Below are positions 22,960 through 30,571 of a stretch of DNA of 34,983 nucleotides, piece after piece. The notes under the pieces are model-generated. The model saw only the letters and a list, made by a program, of their open reading frames with translations. It did not search any database and had not been told where the DNA came from. Position numbers and translations under genes: made by a program. The stretch lies in contig JAGGYA010000005.1 of NCBI GenBank assembly GCA_021162785.1, forward strand, positions 1 to 34,983. Direction: 5' to 3'. Each line of letters starts with the position of its first letter. Position 1 is the first letter of the stretch. The stretch is from Candidatus Calescibacteriota bacterium. GTDB lineage: Bacteria > CAIJMQ01 > JAADFP01.

Positions 22960-23482
22960 TCCTGGGATCAAAAAGAATTTCACCCTCTTTTAAACCACCA
23001 AAGACATACTCACCGAAATTTAAAAGGATATCCTCTCCTTCCTCCAAATAGGCGGTAAGGATACGTCCTACAAAGATTGTATGATCCCCTGTTTTGAGGC
23101 TATCCACCACTTGACACTCCAGATTAATAGGAGCTCCCACTATGAGAGGTGGTTTAACAAAGCGAGCCGGGGTAGTTTCAACAGGTGCTTCTTTTAATTT
23201 ATCCACATCTCTACCAGAATGTGTCCCCCAGTAATACACTTGTTTCCCCATTTTCTTAGAAGGAAAGAAAAGTACAAATTCTCTTGTTTTATGGAGTAAT
23301 TTATGACTGTAACGAGTTACCCCAACAGATATAGCCACCAGTGGTGGTTTAAAAGAAGTTTGCATATACCATCCCAGGGGAATTAGATTTACCCTCTCAT
23401 TTTTCTCATCCCAGGTCACTGCTACTACAACTCTTTCAGGATATTTTTTTCTCCAGACTTCAGCAATAGAAACTTCTCTCAT
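22949..23482 (-). CDS. Flavin reductase-like FMN-binding protein
   Basis: This 177-residue protein is of the flavin reductase-like (DIM6/NTAB split-barrel) family. Features are VVVAVTWDEKNERVNLIPLGWYMQTSFKPPLVAISVG at residues about 18-54, SHKLLHKTREFVLFFPS, and a C-terminal GDHTIFVGRI strand. The chosen ATG at 23482 gives an ATGA overlap with the upstream gene and has GGGAGG in front; a farther ATG at 23500 is less likely. It could reduce flavin or a small substrate, or pass electrons with the neighbouring DUF362/ferredoxin protein. Confidence 0.85.
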   Translation of the reverse strand: MREVSIAEVWRKKYPERVVVAVTWDEKNERVNLIPLGWYMQTSFKPPLVAISVGVTRYSHKLLHKTREFVLFFPSKKMGKQVYYWGTHSGRDVDKLKEAPVETTPARFVKPPLIVGAPINLECQVVDSLKTGDHTIFVGRILTAYLEEGEDILLNFGEYVFGGLKEGEILFDPRNEK

Positions 23483-24186
23483 TTTTCCCTCCCTTCCCAT
23501 AGGTTAAATAAAGTTTTCTCAAGGTATTTTACAAATTGTTCACTTTCTCTTTCATCTCTTGCTTCCTTTTTAATTGCTTCTCTCAATCCCATATTTTTAA
23601 TAAGGCTTTTGATAAACAGGAATTTCAATATTACATTCTCTTCATCAGGAAAAATATTGAAAGAAAGGAGGAGATATTTTGCTTTTTCCCTTTCTTCACC
23701 AGAAGAAAGGTTAGCAAACTTTATGACTTCTTCACGGATTTTGTTTATCCGGGAGCGGGAGAAGAATTTTGAATAATATTTATTTAAAATTTTAACAAAC
23801 TCTTCTTTTTTCTCTTTTAATCCCGGAGTGAAGAGAAACTCACTTACCTTTTCTTCGCCCCCGCCTTCTTTAAAAATCATTTTTCCAAAAAATTGCCCTA
23901 CTTCTCGAAGTAATGGGCCCATTTCTGCTTTACTGATCCAGAGTTTTTGGAAATCTTCTTTTTCAAGCAATTCCACAGAGGAAAGGATTTTTTCTACAGT
24001 CTGGGAGGCAGTAAAAAGAGGGAGAAGTTCTTTTACCAACTTAGAGTATTCAGGGAGACGATAACATCCTTTACTTTCATCATAGTATTTCTGGAGAATA
24101 TTCCCTATATCAGAAATGAGTTTATCGTCAAATCCTCGCTCCCTCAGAATTATCTCGATTTTTTCAAAAAGATCTTCACCTTTCAT
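23479..24186 (-). CDS. Unrecognised 235-residue helical protein
   Basis: I do not recognise this protein. It is soluble, with no signal peptide or membrane helix. It is highly charged and mostly helical, with Lys/Glu-rich stretches (for example LKEKKEEFVKILNKYYSKFF near the middle). It has few cysteines and no obvious metal or nucleotide motif. It is locked between DUF763 and the flavin reductase gene by ATGA overlaps on both sides, so it is expressed and probably functions with the Tat operon. Codon use looks like its neighbours. Confidence 0.7.
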   Translation of the reverse strand: MKGEDLFEKIEIILRERGFDDKLISDIGNILQKYYDESKGCYRLPEYSKLVKELLPLFTASQTVEKILSSVELLEKEDFQKLWISKAEMGPLLREVGQFFGKMIFKEGGGEEKVSEFLFTPGLKEKKEEFVKILNKYYSKFFSRSRINKIREEVIKFANLSSGEEREKAKYLLLSFNIFPDEENVILKFLFIKSLIKNMGLREAIKKEARDERESEQFVKYLEKTLFNLWEGREK

Positions 24187-25274
24187 AGTCTTTCACTCCA
24201 TAAACTGAGTCTTTTTAAAGCATTTAGTTTTTCCCTGTTCCCCAGCTTTGCTTTATTTACTGCTTCTTTTAAAAATTCTATGGAATTCTGGTAAGTCTTT
24301 TTATCCACAGGATAGGGATGACCGTCTTTTCCTCCGTGAGCAAATGAGTAGCGAGCAGGGTCTCTTCTGCTTACTTTTTCGCCATAAAGGAGTTCCGATA
24401 TAAGCGCAAGAGCTCGAAGAGTTTTAGCTCCCACACCTTTAACCAATAGAAGGTCTTCAAAATTTTCTGGTTGAGAACTGTAAATTTCCTCCAGGGATCT
24501 TTTGAGATGATTTTCATCTATCCAGACCCCTCTTATCCAGTGATGAGAAGGAAGGGTTAGTTCTTTAATGTTTTTTAGTTCTTTCCAAACTTTATCTGGA
24601 GAATCTTTACTTATTTCTGTAATGACCTTTCGTGCTCCTTTACTTTCCTTTGCAACCAAATTTAGAATCTCGCCTCGCCAATCTGAAACAATACCTGAGT
24701 GGGGTTCATTCACAAAATTCATATTTTCTCCCTGAAGCCAATGGTACCTCCGAGCCCATCCTGTGGAGGGATTCATTCCTTGCTGAATTACTCCCCATAA
24801 TCCTTCCTTAGTGAAAATTAAAGTATGATGATAAATTTGAAATCCATCTTGAAGGCAAGAATTATCCACTTTAGCAGTCAATCTACTCACTTTAATAAGG
24901 TCTATCGGAGATACTGAAAGGGAAAACTTTTCGCCCAGCTGGTAGATTTCTTCTGGGGTTTTAAGAGCAGTTTTTCCCTTCCCTCCCACCATAAAAACCC
25001 CAATTTCTTGACCAATATCCTTTAATGCTTCCTTAATTGCTCCACATACTGTTGTTGTGATACCGGAAGAATGCCAGTCAAAACCAAGGACACAACCAAA
25101 AGCCTGGAACCAAAAAGGATCCGCAAGGTTCTCTAAAAGTTTTTTTCTCCCCTTTTCCCAAACTAAAAGGTATATAATTTCCCGAGCCAATTTCACCATT
25201 TTTTCAAAAAGCCATTTGGGGACTCTTCCAGAATGGAGAGGCAGATTAGCAATCCCTGTCCGCATATCTCTCAA
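24183..25274 (-). CDS. DUF763 domain protein
   Basis: This 363-residue DUF763 protein belongs to a conserved family known from archaea and some bacteria. The N-terminus carries the family core GIANLPLHSGRVPKWLFEKM and DPFWFQAFGCVLGFDWHSSG near residues 6-25 and 52-71. The middle has MNPSTGWARRYHW. A helix-hairpin-helix-like element LVKGVGAKTLRALALI starts at residue 277, followed by RDPARYSFAHGGKDGHPYPVD. The HhH hints at nucleic acid binding, but function is unknown. It lies four bases after tatC and overlaps the next gene by ATGA. Confidence 0.88.
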   Translation of the reverse strand: MRDMRTGIANLPLHSGRVPKWLFEKMVKLAREIIYLLVWEKGRKKLLENLADPFWFQAFGCVLGFDWHSSGITTTVCGAIKEALKDIGQEIGVFMVGGKGKTALKTPEEIYQLGEKFSLSVSPIDLIKVSRLTAKVDNSCLQDGFQIYHHTLIFTKEGLWGVIQQGMNPSTGWARRYHWLQGENMNFVNEPHSGIVSDWRGEILNLVAKESKGARKVITEISKDSPDKVWKELKNIKELTLPSHHWIRGVWIDENHLKRSLEEIYSSQPENFEDLLLVKGVGAKTLRALALISELLYGEKVSRRDPARYSFAHGGKDGHPYPVDKKTYQNSIEFLKEAVNKAKLGNREKLNALKRLSLWSERL

Positions 25275-25277
25275 GGA

Positions 25278-26012
25278 TTATTCTACCAGTTTCCCTTTTT
25301 TCTTCAAAACTTGATGCTTCCGAGAGATTAAGAGACAAAAGAGAAGGGAAATTTCATAAAGGATTATAAGCGGAAGAGCAACCAGAATCTGGGTGAAAGG
25401 ATCGGGGGGAGTAATCACAGCAGATAAAATGAAGGATAAGACTATAGCATGTTTTTGGAATTTTCTAAGAGTATTTACTTCTATAATACTCAGTCGAACA
25501 AGTGCATAAATTATAAGTGGGAATTCAAAGGCAATCCCAGTTGCAAGCAAGAGGAATAAAGAGAAAGAAATGTATGCATTTAGAGAATAAAGAGGACACT
25601 GATGAGTGGTAAGTAAACTGGTAAGGAAATTGAGACTCCAAGGTAGTAGAATTTTCCAGGAAAAAAGGAGGCCTGCACTGAAAAGAAAAAGAGAAAAGAA
25701 GAGAAAGAAGGAAAAAAATTTCCTTTCAGAAGGAAAAAGTCCAGGAGATACAAATTCCCATACCTGAAGGAGTAGGAAAGGGAGAGAAGAAAGAAATCCT
25801 ATAAAAAGGGAAATTTTAATTCTCGTGAATAAACTTTCAGTTGGCTTCAATAAAATTAGGAAGGGCACTTTATGATGGATGTGGATAAAAAAATGCTCAA
25901 TAATTTTCGGGGAAAAGTAAAAGGTTAGAAGAGTGGCTATACAGCAGAAAACAAACCAGTGAATAATTCTTTTCCTTAACTCCTCCAGGTGGTCCAGAAA
26001 ACTTTCTTTCAT
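25278..26012 (-). CDS. tatC: Twin-arginine translocase subunit TatC
   Basis: TatC recognises twin-arginine signal peptides of folded proteins and forms the membrane core of the Tat translocase. This 244-residue protein has the N-terminal signature FLDHLEELRKRIIHW, six predicted helices, LKPTESLFTRIKISLF and ALVRLSIIEVNTLRK. The last residues extend past the final helix as a basic tail. It overlaps tatA by ATGA. No tatB gene is present, so this is a minimal TatA/TatC system. Confidence 0.94.
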   Translation of the reverse strand: MKESFLDHLEELRKRIIHWFVFCCIATLLTFYFSPKIIEHFFIHIHHKVPFLILLKPTESLFTRIKISLFIGFLSSLPFLLLQVWEFVSPGLFPSERKFFSFFLFFSLFLFSAGLLFSWKILLPWSLNFLTSLLTTHQCPLYSLNAYISFSLFLLLATGIAFEFPLIIYALVRLSIIEVNTLRKFQKHAIVLSFILSAVITPPDPFTQILVALPLIILYEISLLFCLLISRKHQVLKKKGKLVE

Positions 26013-26191
26013 TTATCCTCTTTTTCATCACTTTCCTTGGGTTCTTCTTTAACACCCTGAAGCCCTTTTTTGAACTCACGGATAGCTTTCCCTAATGCTT
26101 TCCCCACTTCTGGGAGTCTTTTCGCACCAAAGAGTAGTAAAACCACAAGGAAGATAATAATCAGCTCACTCCATCCTATATTTCCCAACAT
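26009..26191 (-). CDS. tatA: Twin-arginine translocase subunit TatA
   Basis: This 60-residue TatA has a single N-terminal helix (IGWSELIIIFLVVLLLFGAKRLPEVG), an amphipathic helix (KALGKAIREFKKG) and an acidic/basic tail. The ATG at 26191 has GGGGGTG in front. The frame also opens farther upstream at 26218, inside the preceding Fe-S gene, but this start begins right at the conserved MLGNIGWSELI. It forms the pore part of the Tat pathway with TatC. Confidence 0.93.
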   Translation of the reverse strand: MLGNIGWSELIIIFLVVLLLFGAKRLPEVGKALGKAIREFKKGLQGVKEEPKESDEKEDK

Positions 26192-26204
26192 TTTCACCCC
26201 CTTT

Positions 26205-27323
26205 TTAAAGTTTAACATAGTTTCTCTCTTCTAATGGGAAAACCCTAATTGCCGAATCTCCCTCTACAGGACAGGAAAATTCACATACACCACATCCCGA
26301 ACATTTTTCTGCGTTAACATGTGGCCGACCTTTCCCATCAAGGAAGATAGCATGGGAAGGACAATTTTTATAACATACACCACATTGGATTCCCCTTTTC
26401 CATGTTATACATCTCTCTCTGTCAATTACTGCCCTTCCAATTTTAACCTCTTCTCTCCTTAGATTTTTGCTAATAGCACCCGTAGGACAGACAATTCCAC
26501 AAGAAAAGCAGAATGAACAAGGGGCTTTTCTCAAGATGAGATATGGAGTAAATAAACTCTCCAATCCTCCCTCAAACCACTGTAAATGAATGGTTCCAGT
26601 TGGACAGACTTTCATGCATTCTCCACATCTTAAACACTTAGATATAAATTCCTCTTCAGCCAAAGCACCCGGTGGCCTGATAAATACAGGGCGTTTTTTC
26701 CGAAGCTTTAAAGTAGCTCCTATAGCTATGCCGGTTAAGAAAGATAGGATAAATTTTCGCCGAGCAAAATTAATTCCTCTACGCTTAATGCTTAAAGACT
26801 CAAGAAGCCCTCCTAAGGGACAAATTTTACTGCACCAGAAAAAGGGATAAAAGATATGAAGTAAAAAAAGAACGAGAATAGAGAAAAAGAAGGGACGACT
26901 TACAATTGCTTTAACCAGAAAGGAAAAAGGATCCAGAAAACCCCCTATGGGGATGGAAAAGATAGCTAAACCAAGAAAAAAACCCAGAATGTAAAAACTC
27001 AAAATGGGGAACCTTTTTGCTTTTGACCTTTTCCTTCTAATAAGACTCGCAAAAGAAAAAACTGTTCCCAACGGGCAAAACCACTGACAGAAGATCTTCC
27101 TTTTACCCCATAAAAAAAAGACTAAAATTACCAATCCAGGAAGGAGGATTAAACTCAATCTGTGGGAGGAGAGGAAGAAAAGCAAGGAAAAGTAAGGATC
27201 AATACGAAAGAATAAGTTTGTGGGAAAAGCAGGTAAAGGGAAGGTAGTGAGATAAAGTAAGAGAAGAAACAGAGAAAGGAAAAATATTCTAACTATCCAT
27301 TGCCATTTTTGCCTTTTTAACAT
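26205..27323 (-). CDS. NapH-NapG fusion: membrane Fe-S protein with an internal Tat motif and four-cluster ferredoxin domain
   Basis: This 372-residue protein appears to join two partners of quinol-oxidising electron transfer. The N-terminal half (1-180) is NapH-like: about four helices, CXXXCP motifs at residues 79-84 (CQWFCP) and 164-169 (CSKICP). Residues 188-203 read RRKFILSFLTGIAIGA, a twin-arginine motif plus hydrophobic helix. Then comes RPPGALAEEEF and four [4Fe-4S] groups (Cys 230/233/236/240, 269/272/275/279, 305/314/317/321, 341/344/347/351), the layout of Tat-exported NapG/MauM ferredoxins. tatA lies immediately downstream, with the ATG 14 bases after this stop. No nitrate reductase or cytochrome gene is nearby, so the electron acceptor is unknown. 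Confidence 0.85.
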   Translation of the reverse strand: MLKRQKWQWIVRIFFLSLFLLLLYLTTFPLPAFPTNLFFRIDPYFSLLFFLSSHRLSLILLPGLVILVFFLWGKRKIFCQWFCPLGTVFSFASLIRRKRSKAKRFPILSFYILGFFLGLAIFSIPIGGFLDPFSFLVKAIVSRPFFFSILVLFLLHIFYPFFWCSKICPLGGLLESLSIKRRGINFARRKFILSFLTGIAIGATLKLRKKRPVFIRPPGALAEEEFISKCLRCGECMKVCPTGTIHLQWFEGGLESLFTPYLILRKAPCSFCFSCGIVCPTGAISKNLRREEVKIGRAVIDRERCITWKRGIQCGVCYKNCPSHAIFLDGKGRPHVNAEKCSGCGVCEFSCPVEGDSAIRVFPLEERNYVKL

Positions 27324-27828
27324 CTTCCCGGTAAATCTTCCTCATTTCTAAAAAAAGATCTTTGAATTCTCTGTAATCTGGATAAGTCCAGGGAAGGGCA
27401 TGAAATTCTCCGTGAGCAAAGTATAGGGTAACTTCAGCATAGATCCCCTTCCCCAAGTAGATTCGTTGATAACTATCTTTTGTGGTGGCAAGGATAACTC
27501 GTGCAAAGTCAAGGTATCCAGGATCCAGGTTAATTCTCCTTTTCCCTTCCACTGAGAATTCCTCTTCGATGCGATTGGAGGTAATTTTTATGTCTGCAAG
27601 GTCCTGAGGAGGGATAAGTTTTTTGAAAGAAACAAATTTTTTCTTAAGGTTAGTCCCCATTTCCTTTTCATAATAATGAGTATGTGTAAAATCAAATATG
27701 GGAGAATGGTAATCAATATCTCCAAACAATTCTTGAAGCCTCTCTTCCGCTTGAAGGAAGAGTTCCGGATAAGCAGTGAATTCTGCAAAAAATAACTTAA
27801 CGGGTAGGGGAGGCTTTATTTTTCCCAT
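27289..27828 (-). CDS. DUF4416 family protein
   Basis: This 179-residue protein matches the DUF4416 family, seen mostly in uncultured and anaerobic bacteria. Hallmarks are MGKIKPPLPVKLFFAEF at the start, DFTHTHYYEKEMG near residues 46-58, RRINLDPGYLDFARVILAT and GIYAEVTLYFAHGEF. No function is known. The gene overlaps the TPR gene by 32 bases and the Fe-S gene by 35 bases. Confidence 0.85.
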   Translation of the reverse strand: MGKIKPPLPVKLFFAEFTAYPELFLQAEERLQELFGDIDYHSPIFDFTHTHYYEKEMGTNLKKKFVSFKKLIPPQDLADIKITSNRIEEEFSVEGKRRINLDPGYLDFARVILATTKDSYQRIYLGKGIYAEVTLYFAHGEFHALPWTYPDYREFKDLFLEMRKIYREDVKKAKMAMDS

Positions 27829-28723
27829 TTTTTAATTTTTCAAGCCATTTATCAATACCTGGTGAAGGCTGGTAAACCTTTGCCTTTTCAAATGCCTGGA
27901 TTGCCTTCTCTTTCTCACCCATAATAGCATAAATCCTTCCTATGTTGAGATAAACATATCCTTTTTGTTGAGGAGTTTTTGCAATTTTAAGAACTTTTTC
28001 CCATTCTTGGATTACCTTTACGGAGGAGGGATTAACTCCAAAGTAGGGAGCAAAACGGTAGAGTTCAGCAACATGTTTAGCAAAGTCAAAATTGGTAGGG
28101 TCAAGATTTCTGGCTTTTTCGCCTTCCTCAATAGCCTTCCAGAAAATTTCTTCAAGACTCCATCCAAGTTTTTCCTTTACTTCATACCGAAAAAGGAAAT
28201 AATAAAGGGATAGATTAAAATGGTAAACTGCAACATTGGGGTTATTTTCGATTGCTTTTTGTATAAGTTTAATACTTTGAAGATGATTCCCAGTATGGGA
28301 ATAATAGGTACTCAAATTATTGAGGGCAGGTGCGTAATTGGGATCAATAGAAAGAGCCTTCTCCCAACATTCTTTTGCACGTTCAGGATCTTTTAGCCTT
28401 TGAAAGTAAAGCAGACCCAGAAAATTCCATGCCTTTTTATTATTGGGATATAGGGAGAGAAATTCCTCATAAAGTTCTATAATTTTTCCAAAATCCTCCC
28501 TTATCTCCTTTTCAAGTTTTCTTGCCTCTTCCTCCTTTTTCTCCTCATAGAGGTGGAGGAGTCTCTTTTCTTTCTCATCCGCTTTAACTTCACATTCTTC
28601 ATCCTTTTTCACTATTTGGGCTAACTCATAACTTTCTTTAATCTTTTTCCATTCCACACCAATTCCTACGGTAGAAAGAAAAAAGAAAAGAATTAATCCT
28701 TTTAACCATTTGTGATTTCTCAT
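27797..28723 (-). CDS. Exported tetratricopeptide repeat protein
   Basis: This roughly 308-residue protein has an N-terminal signal (MRNHKWLKGLILFFFLSTVGIG) followed by a charged helical region and several TPR-like helical pairs. Examples are AWNFLGLLYFQRLKDPERAKECWEKALSIDP and AYVNLGRIYAIMGEKEKAIQAFEKAK-like repeats near 80-150 and 255-300. It likely acts at the outer face of the membrane in protein-protein contacts. The ATG at 28723 (TTG 28726 is a weaker choice) has TAAAAT six bases upstream. It is the first gene of the nine-gene Tat operon. Confidence 0.82.
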   Translation of the reverse strand: MRNHKWLKGLILFFFLSTVGIGVEWKKIKESYELAQIVKKDEECEVKADEKEKRLLHLYEEKKEEEARKLEKEIREDFGKIIELYEEFLSLYPNNKKAWNFLGLLYFQRLKDPERAKECWEKALSIDPNYAPALNNLSTYYSHTGNHLQSIKLIQKAIENNPNVAVYHFNLSLYYFLFRYEVKEKLGWSLEEIFWKAIEEGEKARNLDPTNFDFAKHVAELYRFAPYFGVNPSSVKVIQEWEKVLKIAKTPQQKGYVYLNIGRIYAIMGEKEKAIQAFEKAKVYQPSPGIDKWLEKLKNGKNKASPTR

Positions 28724-28729
28724 CAATAG

Positions 28730-28735
28730 ATTTTA
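28730..28735 (-). promoter_or_regulatory. -10 box for the Tat operon, probably leaderless
   Basis: A minus-strand TAAAAT with six bases to the ATG at 28723 places +1 at about the start codon, the same spacing as at 18.2 kb. No -35 consensus is visible. Confidence 0.4.
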
Positions 28736-28768
28736 ACAGAATTTATAGAATTTTCGGGAAAGATGAAG

Positions 28769-28774
28769 TAAAAT
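28769..28774 (+). promoter_or_regulatory. -10-like box for the nitroreductase-rseP-ispG-proS operon
   Basis: TAAAAT on the plus strand; predicted start near 28781 leaves a short leader with GGGGAAAG before the TTG at 28800. No -35 consensus is visible. Near-identical TTTTCGGG(G)AAAGA repeats lie at 28751-28763 and 28783-28796, 32 bases apart. Confidence 0.35.
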
Positions 28775-28799
28775 ATTCCTGATTTTCGGGGAAAGAAAA

Positions 28800-29465
28800 T
28801 TGAATACTCTTGGGATTATCCTTTTATTAATGATGGGGAGGATTACTTGTATGCATGGGGAAGAAAAGATACAGATTACACTTCCTTCACCAGAGTTAAA
28901 GAGTAAAGTATCCATTGAAGAAGCTATTTTCAAAAGGAGGTCTTGTAGGGAGTATAAAGACAAACCAATTACCCTTAAACAACTATCTCAAATTTTATGG
29001 GCCTGTCAAGGAATAACCGAAAAAGGGGGGTATAAAAGGTCTGCTCCCTCAGCAGGCGCTACTTATCCATTGGAAATCTTTGTTGTTGTAGGGAAAGTGG
29101 AAGAATTAGATCCTGGTATTTACAGGTACATACCCTCCACTCATAAACTGGAATTATATAAAAAAGGAGATTTCCGACGGGAATTAGCCCGGGCTTGCCT
29201 TAACCAACCTTGGGTAGCAGAAGCACCCCTATCGCTCATTTTTACCGCAATTTTTGAAAGGACCACTTCCCGATACGGAAAAAGGGGAATAAGATATGTT
29301 TACATAGAAGTGGGGCATGCCTCTCAAAATGTATATCTCCAGTGCGAGTCTTTGGGATTGGGAACAGTTGCAGTGGGTGCTTTTATAGATGAAGAGGTTA
29401 AAAAAGTCCTTTCCTTGACTTCTCCTTTTGAACCTGTTTATGTAATGCCTGTGGGGGTAAAGTGA
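28800..29465 (+). CDS. SagB-type nitroreductase family flavoenzyme with signal-like N-terminus
   Basis: This 221-residue protein is of the nitroreductase superfamily, SagB/thiazoline-oxidase-like branch. It starts with a hydrophobic leader (LGIILLLMMGRITC). The enzyme core follows: SIEEAIFKRRSCREYKDKPITLKQLSQILWACQG near residues 37-70, KRSAPSAGATYPLEIFV (FMN site), VYLQCESLGLGTVAVGAF and the end VYVMPVGV. No partner YcaO gene is present, so a role in peptide modification is not indicated. The start is TTG at 28800 behind GGGGAAAG; ATG at 28830 would lose the leader. It overlaps the M20 gene by GTGA. Confidence 0.85.
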   Translation: MNTLGIILLLMMGRITCMHGEEKIQITLPSPELKSKVSIEEAIFKRRSCREYKDKPITLKQLSQILWACQGITEKGGYKRSAPSAGATYPLEIFVVVGKVEELDPGIYRYIPSTHKLELYKKGDFRRELARACLNQPWVAEAPLSLIFTAIFERTTSRYGKRGIRYVYIEVGHASQNVYLQCESLGLGTVAVGAFIDEEVKKVLSLTSPFEPVYVMPVGVK

Positions 29466-30571
29466 GAGAACTGGACATTCAGATAATAGAGTTGGCCAAG
29501 GAACTTATTAGAATTCCAACAATTAACCCTCCGGGGAATGAATATTTGACAAAAGAAGTGGTAGTTAAGGCTTTAAAGGATTTGGGAGCGAAAATTCGAA
29601 TTTATGGAGAAGAAAGGAGACCAAATATTTTAGGAGAAATTGGGGAGGGAAAGCCAGTGATAGGGATACTTGCCCATATGGATGTGGTTCCTCCTGGTGA
29701 GGGTTGGGACACCCATCCTTTCCAGCCAGTTATTAAAGAGGGGAGATTATATGGAAGAGGTGCAGTGGATAACAAAGGACCCTTTGCATCAGCTTGGGGT
29801 GCTGTAAAGAGATTGCTTTTAAAAAATAAAAAAATAAAAGGCAAAATTATCTTAGGAGCTGTTGCAGATGAAGAACGGGGTTCAGAAAAGGGGGTGAAAC
29901 TTCTATTGAATGAAGGTTTTAAAGCGGATTTCTGTTTTATTCCTGATGGAGGAAAAATGGATGAAGCAATAATTGGAGAAAAGGGAATGCTCTGGGTCGT
30001 TCTTAAATCTTATGGAAAATCAGCGCATGGAAGTGAACCAGAGAAGGGAATCAATGCTATTTGGAAATTAATAGATGCCTTAAAAAAAATTGAGAAAATT
30101 TCTTTCCCTTCCCATAACCCGTTTTTCACCTCAAGCACTCTCAATCTGGGAGAAATAAAGGGTGGTGATTCACCTAATATGGTAGCTTCTTATGCAGAGG
30201 CAACAATTGATATAAGATACCCACCCCCATTTACTAAGGAAGAGATCCTGAATACTCTCTCCTCTCACCTCCCGGAAGGCGAATTTAAGTTGGAAGTGAT
30301 AAATGAGACTTCTCCTCATTTTATTGACCCCAATAGCGTTTGGGTGAAAAAATTTAAAGAGACCTTTGAAGAAGCCAATATTGATTTGAAATTACGCACA
30401 ATGGGAGGAAATACTGTAGCAAAGCTACTGGTAGAAAAGGGGATACCCTCCTTTTCCCATTCTCCCGAAGATATTTCCTGTGCTCATCAAGCAAATGAGT
30501 CAGTGAGTGTGAAAAATTTAATTCTTTGTAGTAAACTCTGGGCAACATTTCTTGAGAAAATTGTGGGCTGA
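29462..30571 (+). CDS. M20-family metallopeptidase (ArgE/DapE-like)
   Basis: This 369-residue peptidase/deacylase is of the M20 family. Metal and catalytic residues are visible: GILAHMDVVPPGEGW (His, Asp) near residues 68-82, GRGAVDNKGP (metal Asp), ADEERGSEKG (catalytic and metal Glu), FIPDGG and a C-terminal Asp/His in SHSPEDISCAHQANE. It could be a DapE-type desuccinylase, linking it to dapB in the window, or a dipeptidase; the sequence alone does not decide. It begins with GTG overlapping the nitroreductase stop, and its stop shares one base with rseP. Confidence 0.85.
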   Translation: MRELDIQIIELAKELIRIPTINPPGNEYLTKEVVVKALKDLGAKIRIYGEERRPNILGEIGEGKPVIGILAHMDVVPPGEGWDTHPFQPVIKEGRLYGRGAVDNKGPFASAWGAVKRLLLKNKKIKGKIILGAVADEERGSEKGVKLLLNEGFKADFCFIPDGGKMDEAIIGEKGMLWVVLKSYGKSAHGSEPEKGINAIWKLIDALKKIEKISFPSHNPFFTSSTLNLGEIKGGDSPNMVASYAEATIDIRYPPPFTKEEILNTLSSHLPEGEFKLEVINETSPHFIDPNSVWVKKFKETFEEANIDLKLRTMGGNTVAKLLVEKGIPSFSHSPEDISCAHQANESVSVKNLILCSKLWATFLEKIVG

